Assembly (NCBI RefSeq): GCF_009177065.1
Contig: NZ_WEZF01000007.1
Span: 186,001 to 250,000 of the forward strand
Reading direction: 5' to 3'
Source of the DNA: Tautonia marina
GTDB taxonomy: Bacteria; Planctomycetota; Planctomycetia; Isosphaerales; Isosphaeraceae
Length of the DNA: 64,000 nt
Positions within the stretch are counted from its first letter, which is position 1; each line of letters starts with the position of its first letter. Below are positions 51,801-60,055 of this stretch, one piece after another. Under the pieces are notes generated by a model. The model did no database searches and was not told where the DNA came from. It saw only the letters and a program-made list of their open reading frames with translations. Both the position numbers and the translations under genes were made by a program.

Positions 51801-52631
51801 CCGGCGGCCGATGCTCCGTTGCCGGGGGCGAGGCGCGAGGGAATCGCAACCGTCGATCTGTTCCGCGCGTTCAACACGACCTGGGGACACTCAGGAAACG
51901 TGGTTGAAGTGGATGCGTTGATCGGTCCCGAGGAGGCAACCCGGACGAATGTCTTGCGTCATTTGATGGGACGGACCTACGACGCCTTGCACTACGCCGG
52001 TCATGCGTTCTATCAGAAGGACGACCCGGCGGGGTCGGGTCTGCTGTTCTCGGACGGGCAGGTGATTTCGGCTCACGAGATGAGGAGGGTTGATCGAGTT
52101 CCGAAGTTTGTGTTCATGAATGCTTGTGAGTCGGGAGTTGTCCCGTCGATGCTTGAGGAGGGGGTGATCGGCTATCATTCAGAACGGGCGCCGAGCTTTG
52201 CGGAATCGTTCTTCGAGCGAGGGGTGTCAAACTTCGTGTGCACGGCGTGGCCGGTGCATGACGAGGCGGCAACGGCCTTCTCTCAAACGCTTTACCGAGG
52301 GTTGCTCGGGCTCTCAGAGGAAGACGACGGCCGAATCGACGCGTCGCGGCCCCAGGTAATTCATCGGGCGATGCAGGCGGCACGGCGAGCGGTTGCCCGG
52401 TTGAATCATGTGCCCGGCGGCGCACTGACCTGGGGTGCGTACCAGCATTACGGGAACCCGGAGTTCGCCTTCTTCGATGAGTCGCGGATGGTCCGGGGAG
52501 ATGCCGCGGTGGTGGCGTTTGGAGGGCCGGCGGGGCCTTCGGGCACGACCGCGCCGCCGCGGCGGGGATCCTCGAAGCGGTCGCCCCGGACACCCAAACC
52601 GGGATCGACGCCGGAGGAGGGCGTGGCCTGA
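48819..52631 (+). CDS. alpha/beta-hydrolase (LCAT/PGAP1-like lipase) fused to CHAT protease domain
   Basis: 1270 aa (ATG at 48819; a GTG six bases earlier is possible). Residues 80-420 form a lipase: VVVLPGLMGSTLHAIDRRGN, VVVFTYDWRKDLRLAADALL and the nucleophile elbow VHLVAHSMGGLVARSFIDRH (Ser about 201), then LVMLGTPNHGS. A middle region of about 450 residues resembles a nucleoside-hydrolase/macro-like sensor only weakly (ALCGMGVPGGFGAPELTVLA). The C-terminus has a caspase-like CHAT domain: YDALHYAGHAFYQKDDPAGS (catalytic His about 1059) and KFVFMNACESGVVPSMLEEG (catalytic Cys about 1100), then FVCTAWPVHDEAATAFSQTL. Both active sites look intact. It is monocistronic. Possible conflict or programmed-death effector. 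Confidence 0.88.
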   Translation: MSASNRIGTERGDRRPGERRPHAIIERFERASADELEEILTSPTSEDERALRRYLGDDRFRRMRALAVAPPPGTRGTPAAPRGNVVVLPGLMGSTLHAIDRRGNDQEIWLNLWRLARGGIGRLQLASDGILQADPSLSTRTGNVLWKYYGELVLAMRRHWRVVVFTYDWRKDLRLAADALLASINTHFGPDEPVHLVAHSMGGLVARSFIDRHGERWRSMWSGGAERRSRGGRLVMLGTPNHGSYLVPQVLCGLANTVWMLERLDLSRDMAGMLRVVHSFPGVYQLLPSPIVDANAEVLYDPTTYGSTGVSSRHLAGARAFHEGLARSLETPETRRAIEERLIYVAGKGLATPDGIASGKIDHLARVTQPKGFDLSKHYLFTKNGDGSVSRRLGQLRDRDGSLIHVRTFTVENEHAAMLENPNVLSAVNEVLQFGDVRALVARGAGPAAMAGSGTLVEQGWSNPAEAPDREPRHDSEAARRWTEHQQAQRTAFEVSMRRSRAQVETTRGPEGEDVDQEAMALSHESGAIEGLILEEVIGGRGGSAGESDASLAIEPPRIALHLALDEIAAIGSRALRVEGQTEAPPIDAIALGHYSGETPRPGDPAWELDELVSRCRCPETFRTEEAGSGSPALSHAHRFLGPIIERGLAQGAIGQPYFLPDPREPSRVIALCGMGVPGGFGAPELTVLARELLWALGKLGKRHLATAPIGTTNAHLPPAEAAEAWVRGIKLAFSGLDVADNQRVEHLTFVLSDPRIVPEVDRTFRQLQKEYRRTNRLILDYEPMTEEQLSALEDRAIAFEQEIFTRQWAERRRRWNSNGSSEPWEGGEDPVRITVRFGPGDRSNRRVFRFGAVTRSASLPMREIDVDPSLVASANQELATESDLDRQFGRGRFLGQLVLPRDFRPLLRTGGPLVMMLDATSARIHWEMVARPELWNQGDAGEDQESLLGGVLDGSAFLGTSRGLTRQLISGFGAPPEPPPPRRRFLRVLVVADPAADAPLPGARREGIATVDLFRAFNTTWGHSGNVVEVDALIGPEEATRTNVLRHLMGRTYDALHYAGHAFYQKDDPAGSGLLFSDGQVISAHEMRRVDRVPKFVFMNACESGVVPSMLEEGVIGYHSERAPSFAESFFERGVSNFVCTAWPVHDEAATAFSQTLYRGLLGLSEEDDGRIDASRPQVIHRAMQAARRAVARLNHVPGGALTWGAYQHYGNPEFAFFDESRMVRGDAAVVAFGGPAGPSGTTAPPRRGSSKRSPRTPKPGSTPEEGVA

Positions 52632-52673
52632 TCTGCCAAGATCGGGGCCAGGGCACGCCTCCGGTTCGAGCAA

Positions 52674-53522
52674 TCAGGACGGGCGGCGACGGCGGCCGGG
52701 GGGACGGTTGCGGCGAGGGCCAGGGCGGCCGCGGTCGGAGCCGCCCCCCTCGCCGGCTTCCAGGGCGTCGAGTTCGGCGGAAGGGCCTCGGCTGACGAAG
52801 TCGGGGCGGGGGAGGTTCTGGACAAGGTCGCGGATGTCCCCCTGGCGGAGGTCGTCGCGTCGGGTGCAAACGGCGCGAAAGATCGGAAGGCCGCGGCTTC
52901 GGGCGAGGATCTCGCGGCGAGAGCGGCCCTCGGGAGCATCAGGCCAGGGGGAGGGATGGGGCCGGACGGTGAAGAAGGAGGGAAGCACCTGGGTCATGTA
53001 CTCCCAGTACTCGGGGCTGTCGGTCTGGACGACGAACAGGCCGCCGGGTTTCAGGGCGCGATGGATGTGCTTGAGGACTGCAGGGGTGACGAGGCGGAGG
53101 CGAGCGTCTTTTGGGTCGTGGTAGGGTTGGGGGTGGTAGAGGTGGATTTCGGAAACGCTGCCGAAAGGAACATACGATCGCAAAAACGATTGTGCATCCT
53201 TCACGGCCACGCGGACGTTGTGCAGGCCGCGCTGGTTGGCACGCTTGGTGGCGTAGCGGACAACGGCGGGCACGATGTCGATGGCGACGTGGTCGTGATC
53301 GGGGCGATTCAGGGCACTGAGCAGGGTGAAGCGGCCGTTGCCGCAGCCGAGGTCGAGGACGATCGGGGCCTCGCGGCCGAACAGGGTCGCCCAGTCGAGC
53401 GGGCCGTCCTCGGGAGGCGGCAGGCGCTTGATCGCCGTGCGGGCCCACTCGGATTCGGGAAGGATGCGTCCGGGGATGGGCACGCCGAATTCGGATTCAA
53501 GGGCGGAGGAGTCGTGTTCCAT
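52674..53522 (-). CDS. trmB: tRNA (guanine-N7)-methyltransferase TrmB
   Basis: 282 aa from the ATG at 53522 (no strong ribosome-binding site; the frame is open upstream). SAM-binding motif PIVLDLGCGNGRFTLLSALN, DHVAIDIVPAVVRYATKRAN and the TrmB-type EIHLYHPQPYHDPKDARLRL block (family usually has F-P-D-P-W-x-K-x-R-H; here HPQPYHDPKDAR), with GGLFVVQTDSPEYWEYMTQV following. It methylates G46 of tRNA. A Gly/Arg-rich C-terminal tail (GRPGPRRNRPPGRRRRP) is unusual and may help RNA binding. The Trp/Lys change in the substrate motif leaves some doubt. Confidence 0.8.
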   Translation of the reverse strand: MEHDSSALESEFGVPIPGRILPESEWARTAIKRLPPPEDGPLDWATLFGREAPIVLDLGCGNGRFTLLSALNRPDHDHVAIDIVPAVVRYATKRANQRGLHNVRVAVKDAQSFLRSYVPFGSVSEIHLYHPQPYHDPKDARLRLVTPAVLKHIHRALKPGGLFVVQTDSPEYWEYMTQVLPSFFTVRPHPSPWPDAPEGRSRREILARSRGLPIFRAVCTRRDDLRQGDIRDLVQNLPRPDFVSRGPSAELDALEAGEGGGSDRGRPGPRRNRPPGRRRRPS

Positions 53523-53696
53523 TGAGGATACCGGGAAAGGCTCGCGTGGCGTGATCACGACGCGAGGGAGGGGAAGGAAGGGAGCAGTTCCGGAAGACGG
53601 GATGAAGGACAACCGCCACGGAGAACGAATCGACAAACACCGATTTAACTGAATGATTGTTTTTCAGATGGTTTTTCGAGTGGCTGGGGTCCAGGG

Positions 53697-55097
53697 TCAA
53701 GGCTGGGGAATGCGGTGCAGGGTGTAGTGGGCGATGTCTGGCTCGGCCCCGGGAAGGTCGGCGCGGATCTCGTAGATCCGACCCGGAATGAGCGGCTCGC
53801 GAAGCGTCAGGCGGACGGAGTGCGGGGCATCACCCGGATCGACCGAGGCAACGGAGAGAAACTCGATGTCGGTCGGCGGCGAGTGATACGAGCCTTGAAA
53901 CACATGATGATATCGCTTGATGGAGTAGCGCGAAGGATCGAGTGCGAGGTCGGGATCGGGGGGATCGGTGAAGAAGCGGAGGGTAAAGCCATCGGGCTCA
54001 GCCGTGGCCTCGGCGATCCCAAAGTCGGGCTCGCCGGTGTACCGGACACGGTAAATGGCGCCTTGCTCGGGTTCGGCTCCCCAGGAGGGTTCGCGGATGC
54101 TACCGACGTAGAGGGTGCCGTCGGGGGCAAAGGCAAGGGTTAACGGGCCGAGGAGGTTGCCGAGGAACGGATAGCAGGCCCCTTGAACTTCGCCGTCCAC
54201 CGTTTCGAGTGAGGCTCGCATGATAAAACGGTTGTTATATTCGCAGAGAACAAGCTGGCCTTCGAGCGGGCCGAAGTGGCCCCCTGTCTCGGCAAAGGCG
54301 AGGCCGTTGACCGATCGGGCCCAGGGGTAGGGGATGAGGATGTTCGGCGTGTACGGTTCCGCGCCCTCGGGACCGGAGGGGGGATCGGCCTGGCTCGGAT
54401 AGCCGTACCACTGGCCGGGGCGGAGGACGTTGATCTCGCAGTTGGTTTTTTGCTGCCCCTGGTTGTCGGTGAAGACGACGAGTCCATCGGTCGATCGAGT
54501 GGCCCAGCCGGTCGGATAGCGGAGGCCTTGGGCGAGGACCTCGACCGAGCCGGTTTCGGGATCGACCTTGATCGCCTTGCCTCGCAGGTGGTGACGCCCT
54601 TCAACGGAGCGCTCGCGGACGTCGTCGGTCACGGGGCTAACGACGTAAGAGCCGTCGGCCCATCGGGCGATGCCGGTCGTCCAGTCGTGGTGGTCTCGGG
54701 TCACGTCCCATTCGTCGGTGATGGTGAGCCAGCGGTCGGCCCAGTTGTCGCCGTCGGTGTCGGAGAGGCGGATCAGTGCGGATCGGGTGGCGACGATCAG
54801 GTCGTCTCCCTCGGCGATCATGCCGAGCGGCCAGTGAGGCAAGGTGCCGGCCCATCGATGGTACGAGTCGGGGATGCTGTCTTCGTCGGAATCGACCAGG
54901 AGTAAGACATCGCCATCCATCGAACCGACCGCCAGGGTGCCATCGGGGCGAACGGCCATGCAGCTTGGCAAGACGTCGGCGGGCAAGGGGAGCCGCTCGG
55001 CGCGGTAGCCGGAGAACTCAGGGCCCTGGGCCATGACCGAAGGGACGACCGCCAGTGCGAAGGCAAGACAAGCCAGTCCCAGCAGAGAGGATTTCAT
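53697..55097 (-). CDS. secreted PQQ/sorbosone-dehydrogenase-like beta-propeller protein
   Basis: 466 aa from the ATG at 55097, giving a signal peptide (MKSSLLGLACLAFALAVVPS, then VMAQ). The rest is a beta-propeller: PSCMAVRPDGTLAVGSMDGD, DDLIVATRSALIRLSDTDGD, DHHDWTTGIARWADGSYVVS, LRYPTGWATRSTDGLVVFTD and LTLAFAPDGTLYVGSIREPS. It resembles the heme-binding/sorbosone dehydrogenase-type proteins abundant in planctomycetes, but no C-terminal cytochrome CxxCH is present. The Asp-rich DSDEDSIPD and DTDGDNWAD loops may bind calcium. Substrate unknown. Confidence 0.75.
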   Translation of the reverse strand: MKSSLLGLACLAFALAVVPSVMAQGPEFSGYRAERLPLPADVLPSCMAVRPDGTLAVGSMDGDVLLLVDSDEDSIPDSYHRWAGTLPHWPLGMIAEGDDLIVATRSALIRLSDTDGDNWADRWLTITDEWDVTRDHHDWTTGIARWADGSYVVSPVTDDVRERSVEGRHHLRGKAIKVDPETGSVEVLAQGLRYPTGWATRSTDGLVVFTDNQGQQKTNCEINVLRPGQWYGYPSQADPPSGPEGAEPYTPNILIPYPWARSVNGLAFAETGGHFGPLEGQLVLCEYNNRFIMRASLETVDGEVQGACYPFLGNLLGPLTLAFAPDGTLYVGSIREPSWGAEPEQGAIYRVRYTGEPDFGIAEATAEPDGFTLRFFTDPPDPDLALDPSRYSIKRYHHVFQGSYHSPPTDIEFLSVASVDPGDAPHSVRLTLREPLIPGRIYEIRADLPGAEPDIAHYTLHRIPQP

Positions 55098-55336
55098 GGA
55101 ATTCCAACGGCACATACGTCATCCCCTTGCAGTCGATCACGGGCCTTCGAGCGATGGCCCTGGTCTTCGCTCGCACGCGGAAGCATTCCATCTTTGCCGA
55201 TCGAGGGGTCATCGGACAAGCGAAGCCTTCGGAGCCGATCGGTTTCGCGAAGCCGAACCGAGAGGAACGGATCGGGATGATTCGGGTATGATCCTGAAGG
55301 GGCCGATGCGCACGGATCGGCGGGATCGAGAGACCA

Positions 55337-55702
55337 ATGGACGCGTTTGGAGTGTTTCCCGTGGCCGATCAATCGAAGGTGCTGCATACCCTGTCCGATC
55401 TGGTGGCCGAGCGGAAGGCGAACCCGCCCGAGGAGCGATCGTACATGGTCTCGCTGCTCAAGGGGGGCGTGCCGAAGATCGCCGCGAAAATCACCGAGGA
55501 AGCGGCCGAGGTGGTCGAGGCGGCCGACGAACCAGGAGAGGAGGGGAAGGAGCATCTTGTCAAGGAGGTGGCCGACCTCGTTTTTCATGCGATCGTGATG
55601 CTCGGCCATCGCGACCTGCACTGGTCGGCGGTGGAAGCGGAGCTGGGCCGACGGTTCGGGGTCAGCGGAATCGTCGAGAAGGAGTCGAGGGGGAAGGCGT
55701 GA
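55337..55702 (+). CDS. hisE: phosphoribosyl-ATP pyrophosphatase HisE
   Basis: 121 aa. LHTLSDLVAERKANPPEERS, YMVSLLKGGVPKIAAKITEE, AAEVVEAADEPGEEGKEHLV, KEVADLVFHAIVMLGHRDLH matches HisE (MazG-like fold). The K-I-x-E-E-A-x-E and E-x-x-D-L-x-x-H metal-binding helices are intact. It hydrolyses PR-ATP to PR-AMP in histidine synthesis. Free-standing HisE (no HisI fusion) and no other his genes nearby. The stop may overlap a GTG start of the following thioredoxin-like gene (GTGA), suggesting one transcript. Confidence 0.93.
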   Translation: MDAFGVFPVADQSKVLHTLSDLVAERKANPPEERSYMVSLLKGGVPKIAAKITEEAAEVVEAADEPGEEGKEHLVKEVADLVFHAIVMLGHRDLHWSAVEAELGRRFGVSGIVEKESRGKA

Positions 55703-55752
55703 CGGAGAGGGGAGTCACACGTCCACTGACTCACCCGGGAGGTCGAGTGCCG

Positions 55753-56115
55753 ATGCGGCCAGAGTGGCAGCCCTCGTCAGAGGTGCTTGATGCGACCGCC
55801 CTGAGCGAGGTGCTCGCGAGGCATCCGGTCGTGGTCTTGCACGTCTGGGCGGTTTGGAATCAGGTGGATCGGCAGTGTGATGAGCGGCTCAGGGTCGTCC
55901 GGGAGGAGTTCGCGGATCGGGTCGTCTTTGGTGCGATTGATGCGGACGATCCGGAGCAGGGGGCGTTTCTTCGGAGCTGGGCGGTGGGCAATCTTCCGGC
56001 GATTGTGGGCTTCGTTCGGGGGGCTCGGGTGGAGACGGTCGTCGGCCTTCGCCCGGTGGTGGAGTTGCGAGCGAGGGTTGCGGGCTGGGTGGAGCGGGCG
56101 TTTCGTCCTCCGTGA
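55753..56115 (+). CDS. thioredoxin-fold protein lacking the CxxC site
   Basis: 120 aa from the ATG at 55753 (GGAGG 10 nt upstream). A GTG at 55699 overlapping the hisE stop is the alternative start. ALSEVLARHPVVVLHVWAVW, NQVDRQCDERLRVVREEFAD, RVVFGAIDADDPEQGAFLRS, WAVGNLPAIVGFVRGARVET has thioredoxin strand order including the cis-Pro (NLPAIV). The W-C-x-x-C motif is replaced by W-N-Q-V-D-R-Q-C, so normal dithiol chemistry is impossible. Probably a chaperone-like or structural thioredoxin domain. Co-transcribed with hisE. Confidence 0.75.
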   Translation: MRPEWQPSSEVLDATALSEVLARHPVVVLHVWAVWNQVDRQCDERLRVVREEFADRVVFGAIDADDPEQGAFLRSWAVGNLPAIVGFVRGARVETVVGLRPVVELRARVAGWVERAFRPP

Positions 56116-56165
56116 TGACGGGCAGGAGCAAGCGATCGAGCGATCCGAGAGAATGGAGGGGTTCG

Positions 56166-56576
56166 ATGTTTGGCTGGTTCCGGAGACGTCGAGACGAACG
56201 ATCGGCGAAGGCAGCGGTCGAGGTGGAACCGGGCACCATCCATCAGCACCCGGAGCGTTGCCCGCTCAATGTGCCCGGCCCGTTTTACACGACGGGGCAA
56301 TGCCTGGCGTGCGAGGCTCCTGAGTTCGAGGCTCCCGACCTGCTCGCGCTGTTGAATGATGAGAACATCACGACGTACTTCGTCAAGCAGCCGGAAACGG
56401 CCGAGGAAATCGAGCGGGCCTGTCGAGCGATTGAGGTCTGCTGTGTCAATGATCTGCGGTACGGCGGCACCGATCGGGCGATCCTCGAACGGCTCGGGAA
56501 CGACGAGGAAACCTGTGATGTCGTGCTTCGAAACGGTCGGCTCATCCTGAGCAAATCGGCAGGAACGACGGGGTGA
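56166..56576 (+). CDS. small Cys-containing (ferredoxin-annotated type) protein
   Basis: 136 aa from the ATG at 56166 (GGAGGGG 5 nt upstream; an ATG at 56112 overlapping the previous stop also exists). After a basic start (FGWFRRRRDERS) comes HPERCPLNVPGPFYTTGQCL then ACEAPEFEAPDLLALL, with three Cys. This block recurs in planctomycete proteins annotated as ferredoxins. Later C-C-V-N-D adds a Cys pair. The C-terminal half (DRAILERLGNDEETCDVVLR) has no known motif. A metal or Fe-S role is possible but unproven. Last gene of the hisE unit, followed by a terminator. Confidence 0.6.
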   Translation: MFGWFRRRRDERSAKAAVEVEPGTIHQHPERCPLNVPGPFYTTGQCLACEAPEFEAPDLLALLNDENITTYFVKQPETAEEIERACRAIEVCCVNDLRYGGTDRAILERLGNDEETCDVVLRNGRLILSKSAGTTG

Positions 56577-56635
56577 GCAGCGACCCGCCCGATGATTCGG
56601 ACAGTTTGACGAAGGGTAGGCAAGGCCCCAAGGGC

Positions 56636-56682
56636 AAGGCCCCGGCATCCGATCGGTTGCGACCGAAGGGTGCCGGGGCCTT
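56636..56682. terminator. bidirectional terminator
   Basis: AAGGCCCCGGCA (56636-56647) pairs perfectly with TGCCGGGGCCTT (56671-56682): a 12-bp stem between the convergent ferredoxin-like and DsbD-like genes. Confidence 0.85.
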
Positions 56683-56716
56683 GGCTGGTTTGACGGAACT
56701 GACAAGCGAGCGGGAA

Positions 56717-59700
56717 TCACTCGCTCGCGGAGGCGGTCTTGGCGAGGTTGCTGAACTCGGCGAGGCCGCGGTCGAGGTAGGCGACGAAGTCGTCGGGCTC
56801 GATGTAGCCGCCGCGGGGGGTGAGGACGAGCTGCTCGTCGGGGGTGAGGATGACGTAGAGCGGGCTGACCTGCTGGTTGGTCAGCTCGACTTCGAGCATG
56901 AGGTTCTGCTCGGCGAGGTCGAACTTCTCGTCGGGCGTGAGTTCCTCGACCGGGACGCGGTCGGTGTAGAGCTGGACGGGGACGAACTGTTCGAGGCGCT
57001 GGACGACCTCGGGCCGGGGGATGACGGATTTCTCCATCAGGCGGCAGTTGGCGCAGTTGACACCGGTGAAGTCGATGAGAACCGGCTTGCCGGTCGCCTT
57101 CGCCTGTTCGAGGGCGGCCTCGTAGCTCATGCCCCACCAGACACCGTGGAAATTGCGGGCGCGGCGGACGGGGTCGGTCTCGTTTTCATCCACGAGCATC
57201 CCGCCGGGGCTGGCACCGCCGCCCCCCCCGCCGGTCATGCCGCGCTTCTGCATCTGCAGCAGGATGTCCATCTCGTCGGCATCGGCCGGAAGCAGGCCGA
57301 CGACGACGCGGTCGTAGATCTTGCTCTTGGGCGGGTAGCCGAACAGGGCGGGGGAGAAGTAGAGGCCGAGGCCGAGGAAGAGCGTGCCGAAGAGGATGCG
57401 GCCGGCACCGACCTGCACCTCGCCGTGGTCGTGGTTCGTCTTGAACATGCCGAGCAAGTACAGCCCGCAAACCACGGCGATGATGACCCAGGTGGCCAGC
57501 AAGACCTGAGCGTCGAGCCAGGCGTTTTCGGGGTTGGCTCCCAGGCTGATCTCGGCGGTGTTGAGGAACTTGAAGGCCGCGCCGATCTCGATCAGGCCGC
57601 CGACGACCTTCACGGCGTTCATCCAGTCGCCACTCTTGGGCATGCTCTGCAAGAGGCCCGGAGCCAGGGCGAGCAGGAAGAAAGGCAAGGCCAGGACCGT
57701 GGCAAAGGTGGCCAGACCGATCACCGGGTAGAGGTAGCTACCGCCAGCCGCCAGCACGAGCAGGGCCCCGACGACCGGGAAGGTGCAGGTGAAGGAGGTG
57801 ATCGTCAACGTCAGGGCCATGAACATCACGCCGACCATCCCACCGCGGGCCTCACCCTGGGCCGAGGCGTTGAGCAGGAAGTTCGGCAATCGGATCTCGA
57901 AGACGCCGAGCAGGCTGAGGCCGAAGGCGATGAACAGGCCGGCGACCAGCAGGTTCAGCCAGGCCGCGTTTGCCAGTTGCGAGAGCGAGGCCGCGCCGAA
58001 GAAGGCCGAGAACAGGACACCGACCAGCGTGAACACGCCGATGATCGCCACGCAGTAGGTGACGGCCAGGCCGGTCGTGCTGCGGTCCTTGCGCATCTGA
58101 CCCTGCTTGACGAAGAAGTTGACCGTGATCGGCACCATCGGCCAGACGCAGGGCATGAGCAGGGCCACCAGGCCGCCCAGGGCCGACCAGGCCATGAAGG
58201 AGAGCAACCCCTGGTCGAGCTTCTCAGCAAGTTCTCCGGTGGCAACACCGGGGCTGGAGGCGATCGGCTCGGCGGTGGTTTCAGCCGAGGCATCCGAGGC
58301 AGTCGGGGACGCAGTCGAGGGCGTGGAGGCGAGCGTCGGCGCCGGGGTCGAGCCGTCGCCTTCGAGGACGGTCAGGGTGACGGAGGGCAGCGTCAGGCGG
58401 GTCGGGGGCTTGCAGCTCTTCGGGTCGCAAAGCTGAAACTGGATCTGCGTGCGGAGCGTCCGCTCCCCCGGCGCCGCGTCGGCCGGAACGCGAAGCGGCA
58501 AGGTCCAGGTGACCTCATCTTCGAAGTAGTCGTAGGCCAGCACGCCGGAGACTTCCTCGGGCACGTGGGCCTCGCGGTCCGAGGTCCAGTCGCCGGCCGG
58601 TTCCAGCCCGCTCAGGCCGAACAGGTCGAAGCGGGTGGGAACGGCGGCCACCCCCTCGGGAATCGTGTCGGAAATCGCGTAAATGTGCCACGTGGGATCA
58701 AGCGTGACCGCGACCTGATAGTTGACGATCTCGCCCGGGCGGGCTTCAACGGGTTCGATTGTGGTTTTGAACTGCGCTTCTTTCGGCTGAAGGACCGGCG
58801 GGGAATCGCGGCGCTCGGGCTGGGCGTCGTCTTGCGCGGCTGAGGCCGAAGTGGTCGGTTCCGCGGCAGGAGCGGCGGAGGAAGCAGGTTCGGCGGGGTT
58901 GGACTCAGGAGCAGGGCTCGGGGTCGAGCCGTCGCCTTCGAGGACGGTCAAGGTGACCGGAGGCAGCGTCAGGCGGGTCGGGGGCTTGCAGCTCTTCGGG
59001 TCGCAAAGCTGAAACTGGATCTGCGTGCGGAGCGTCCGCTCCCCCGGCGCCGCGTCGGCCGGAACGCGAAGCGGCAAGGTCCAGGTGACCTCATCTTCGA
59101 AGTAGTCGTAGGCCAGCACGCCGGAGACTTCCTCGGGCACGTGGGCCTCGCGGTCCGAGGTCCAGTCGCCGGCCGGTTCCAGCCCGCTCAGGCCGAACAG
59201 GTCGAAGCGGGTGGGAACGGCGGCCACCCCCTCGGGAATCGTGTCGGAAATCGCGTAAATGTGCCACGTCGGGGCCAGCGTGACCTTGACCTGATAGTTA
59301 ACGACCTCGCCAGGACGGGCTTCCACGGGTTCGACGGCGGTGGTGAACGCCGCTTCCTTCGGTTGCAGCGGGGCGGGGGAATCGCGGCGCTCGGGCTGGG
59401 GGTCATCCTGGGGGGCGATCAGGAGCGGGCCGAACAGGCCGAGGAGCGACGAGGCGGGGCGATCGATTCGGGCCTGGGTGTTCGGATCGAGGATCGTCAG
59501 GGTTGCGGTCGGAACGGTCCGACGGGTCGGGGGCTTGCAGACCGAATCGTCGCAGAGCTGGAAAAAGACCTGGGTTTTGAGATCGACGGCGCCGGGCCGG
59601 GCATCGTCTGGGACGCGGAGGGTGCGCTTCCAGGTGACGGTGCCTTCGTGGTAGGAGAAGCTGAGCAGGTCGGAATTCGGATCGCTCGCCTTTGGGGGTT

Positions 59701-60055
59701 GCGAGGGGGTCCAACCCCTGTCATCCGGTTCGAGGCCACCGAGAGAGAACAGTTCGAAGCGGGTGGGGAGGACGGCGACGCCTTCGGGAATCTCCTCGGC
59801 GTGGGCGTAGAGATGCCAGGAATCGTCCAGCTTGGCCGTGATGGCATAGGTGACCGTTTCGCCAGGCCGGACTTGTGGGGGCTCAACGGCTGCGGTGAAG
59901 GCAACTTCCCTGGGCTGGAGCGGCGCGGGGGAGTCGTTCCGGGTCGGCTTGGGATCGTCGGCCGAGGCTGAGGCCGTGGCGGAAACGGAAACCATCAGCA
60001 GGGCGAGGATCAGGCCGCCGACCGTCGAGGGTCGGAAGCGTCGGGCGATTCGCAT
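56717..60055 (-). CDS. DsbD-like thiol:disulfide interchange protein with three N-terminal domains
   Basis: 1112 aa, about twice DsbD. Signal peptide (VGGLILALLMVSVSATASAS) is followed by three DsbD-alpha-like immunoglobulin-fold domains with Cys pairs (FFQLCDDSVCKPPT, then twice FQLCDPKSCKPPT). Next is an eight-helix transmembrane electron-transfer domain containing SALGGLVALLMPCVWPMVPI and ITSFTCTFPVVGALLVLAAG, whose two Cys fit the DsbD membrane pair. Last is a C-terminal thioredoxin domain with PVLIDFTGVNCANCRLMEKS. It would carry electrons from cytoplasmic thioredoxin to the periplasm. Domains 2 and 3 are nearly identical through a recent duplication. Confidence 0.92.
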   Translation of the reverse strand: MRIARRFRPSTVGGLILALLMVSVSATASASADDPKPTRNDSPAPLQPREVAFTAAVEPPQVRPGETVTYAITAKLDDSWHLYAHAEEIPEGVAVLPTRFELFSLGGLEPDDRGWTPSQPPKASDPNSDLLSFSYHEGTVTWKRTLRVPDDARPGAVDLKTQVFFQLCDDSVCKPPTRRTVPTATLTILDPNTQARIDRPASSLLGLFGPLLIAPQDDPQPERRDSPAPLQPKEAAFTTAVEPVEARPGEVVNYQVKVTLAPTWHIYAISDTIPEGVAAVPTRFDLFGLSGLEPAGDWTSDREAHVPEEVSGVLAYDYFEDEVTWTLPLRVPADAAPGERTLRTQIQFQLCDPKSCKPPTRLTLPPVTLTVLEGDGSTPSPAPESNPAEPASSAAPAAEPTTSASAAQDDAQPERRDSPPVLQPKEAQFKTTIEPVEARPGEIVNYQVAVTLDPTWHIYAISDTIPEGVAAVPTRFDLFGLSGLEPAGDWTSDREAHVPEEVSGVLAYDYFEDEVTWTLPLRVPADAAPGERTLRTQIQFQLCDPKSCKPPTRLTLPSVTLTVLEGDGSTPAPTLASTPSTASPTASDASAETTAEPIASSPGVATGELAEKLDQGLLSFMAWSALGGLVALLMPCVWPMVPITVNFFVKQGQMRKDRSTTGLAVTYCVAIIGVFTLVGVLFSAFFGAASLSQLANAAWLNLLVAGLFIAFGLSLLGVFEIRLPNFLLNASAQGEARGGMVGVMFMALTLTITSFTCTFPVVGALLVLAAGGSYLYPVIGLATFATVLALPFFLLALAPGLLQSMPKSGDWMNAVKVVGGLIEIGAAFKFLNTAEISLGANPENAWLDAQVLLATWVIIAVVCGLYLLGMFKTNHDHGEVQVGAGRILFGTLFLGLGLYFSPALFGYPPKSKIYDRVVVGLLPADADEMDILLQMQKRGMTGGGGGGASPGGMLVDENETDPVRRARNFHGVWWGMSYEAALEQAKATGKPVLIDFTGVNCANCRLMEKSVIPRPEVVQRLEQFVPVQLYTDRVPVEELTPDEKFDLAEQNLMLEVELTNQQVSPLYVILTPDEQLVLTPRGGYIEPDDFVAYLDRGLAEFSNLAKTASASE
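58344..59269. repeat. recent 576-bp intragenic duplication in the DsbD-like gene
   Basis: 58344-58693 and 58920-59269 (350 bp each) are identical apart from a few substitutions near their left ends (for example CAGGGTGAC versus CAAGGTGAC). The copies encode the second and third N-terminal Cys-pair domains. Codon-level identity shows the duplication is recent or maintained by gene conversion. Confidence 0.88.

Noticed and set aside
56573-58843. 756-codon plus-strand frame opposite the DsbD-like gene
   Set aside because: Low-complexity Glu/Gly/Gln/Asp/His shadow. The minus-strand DsbD-like protein explains the region fully.
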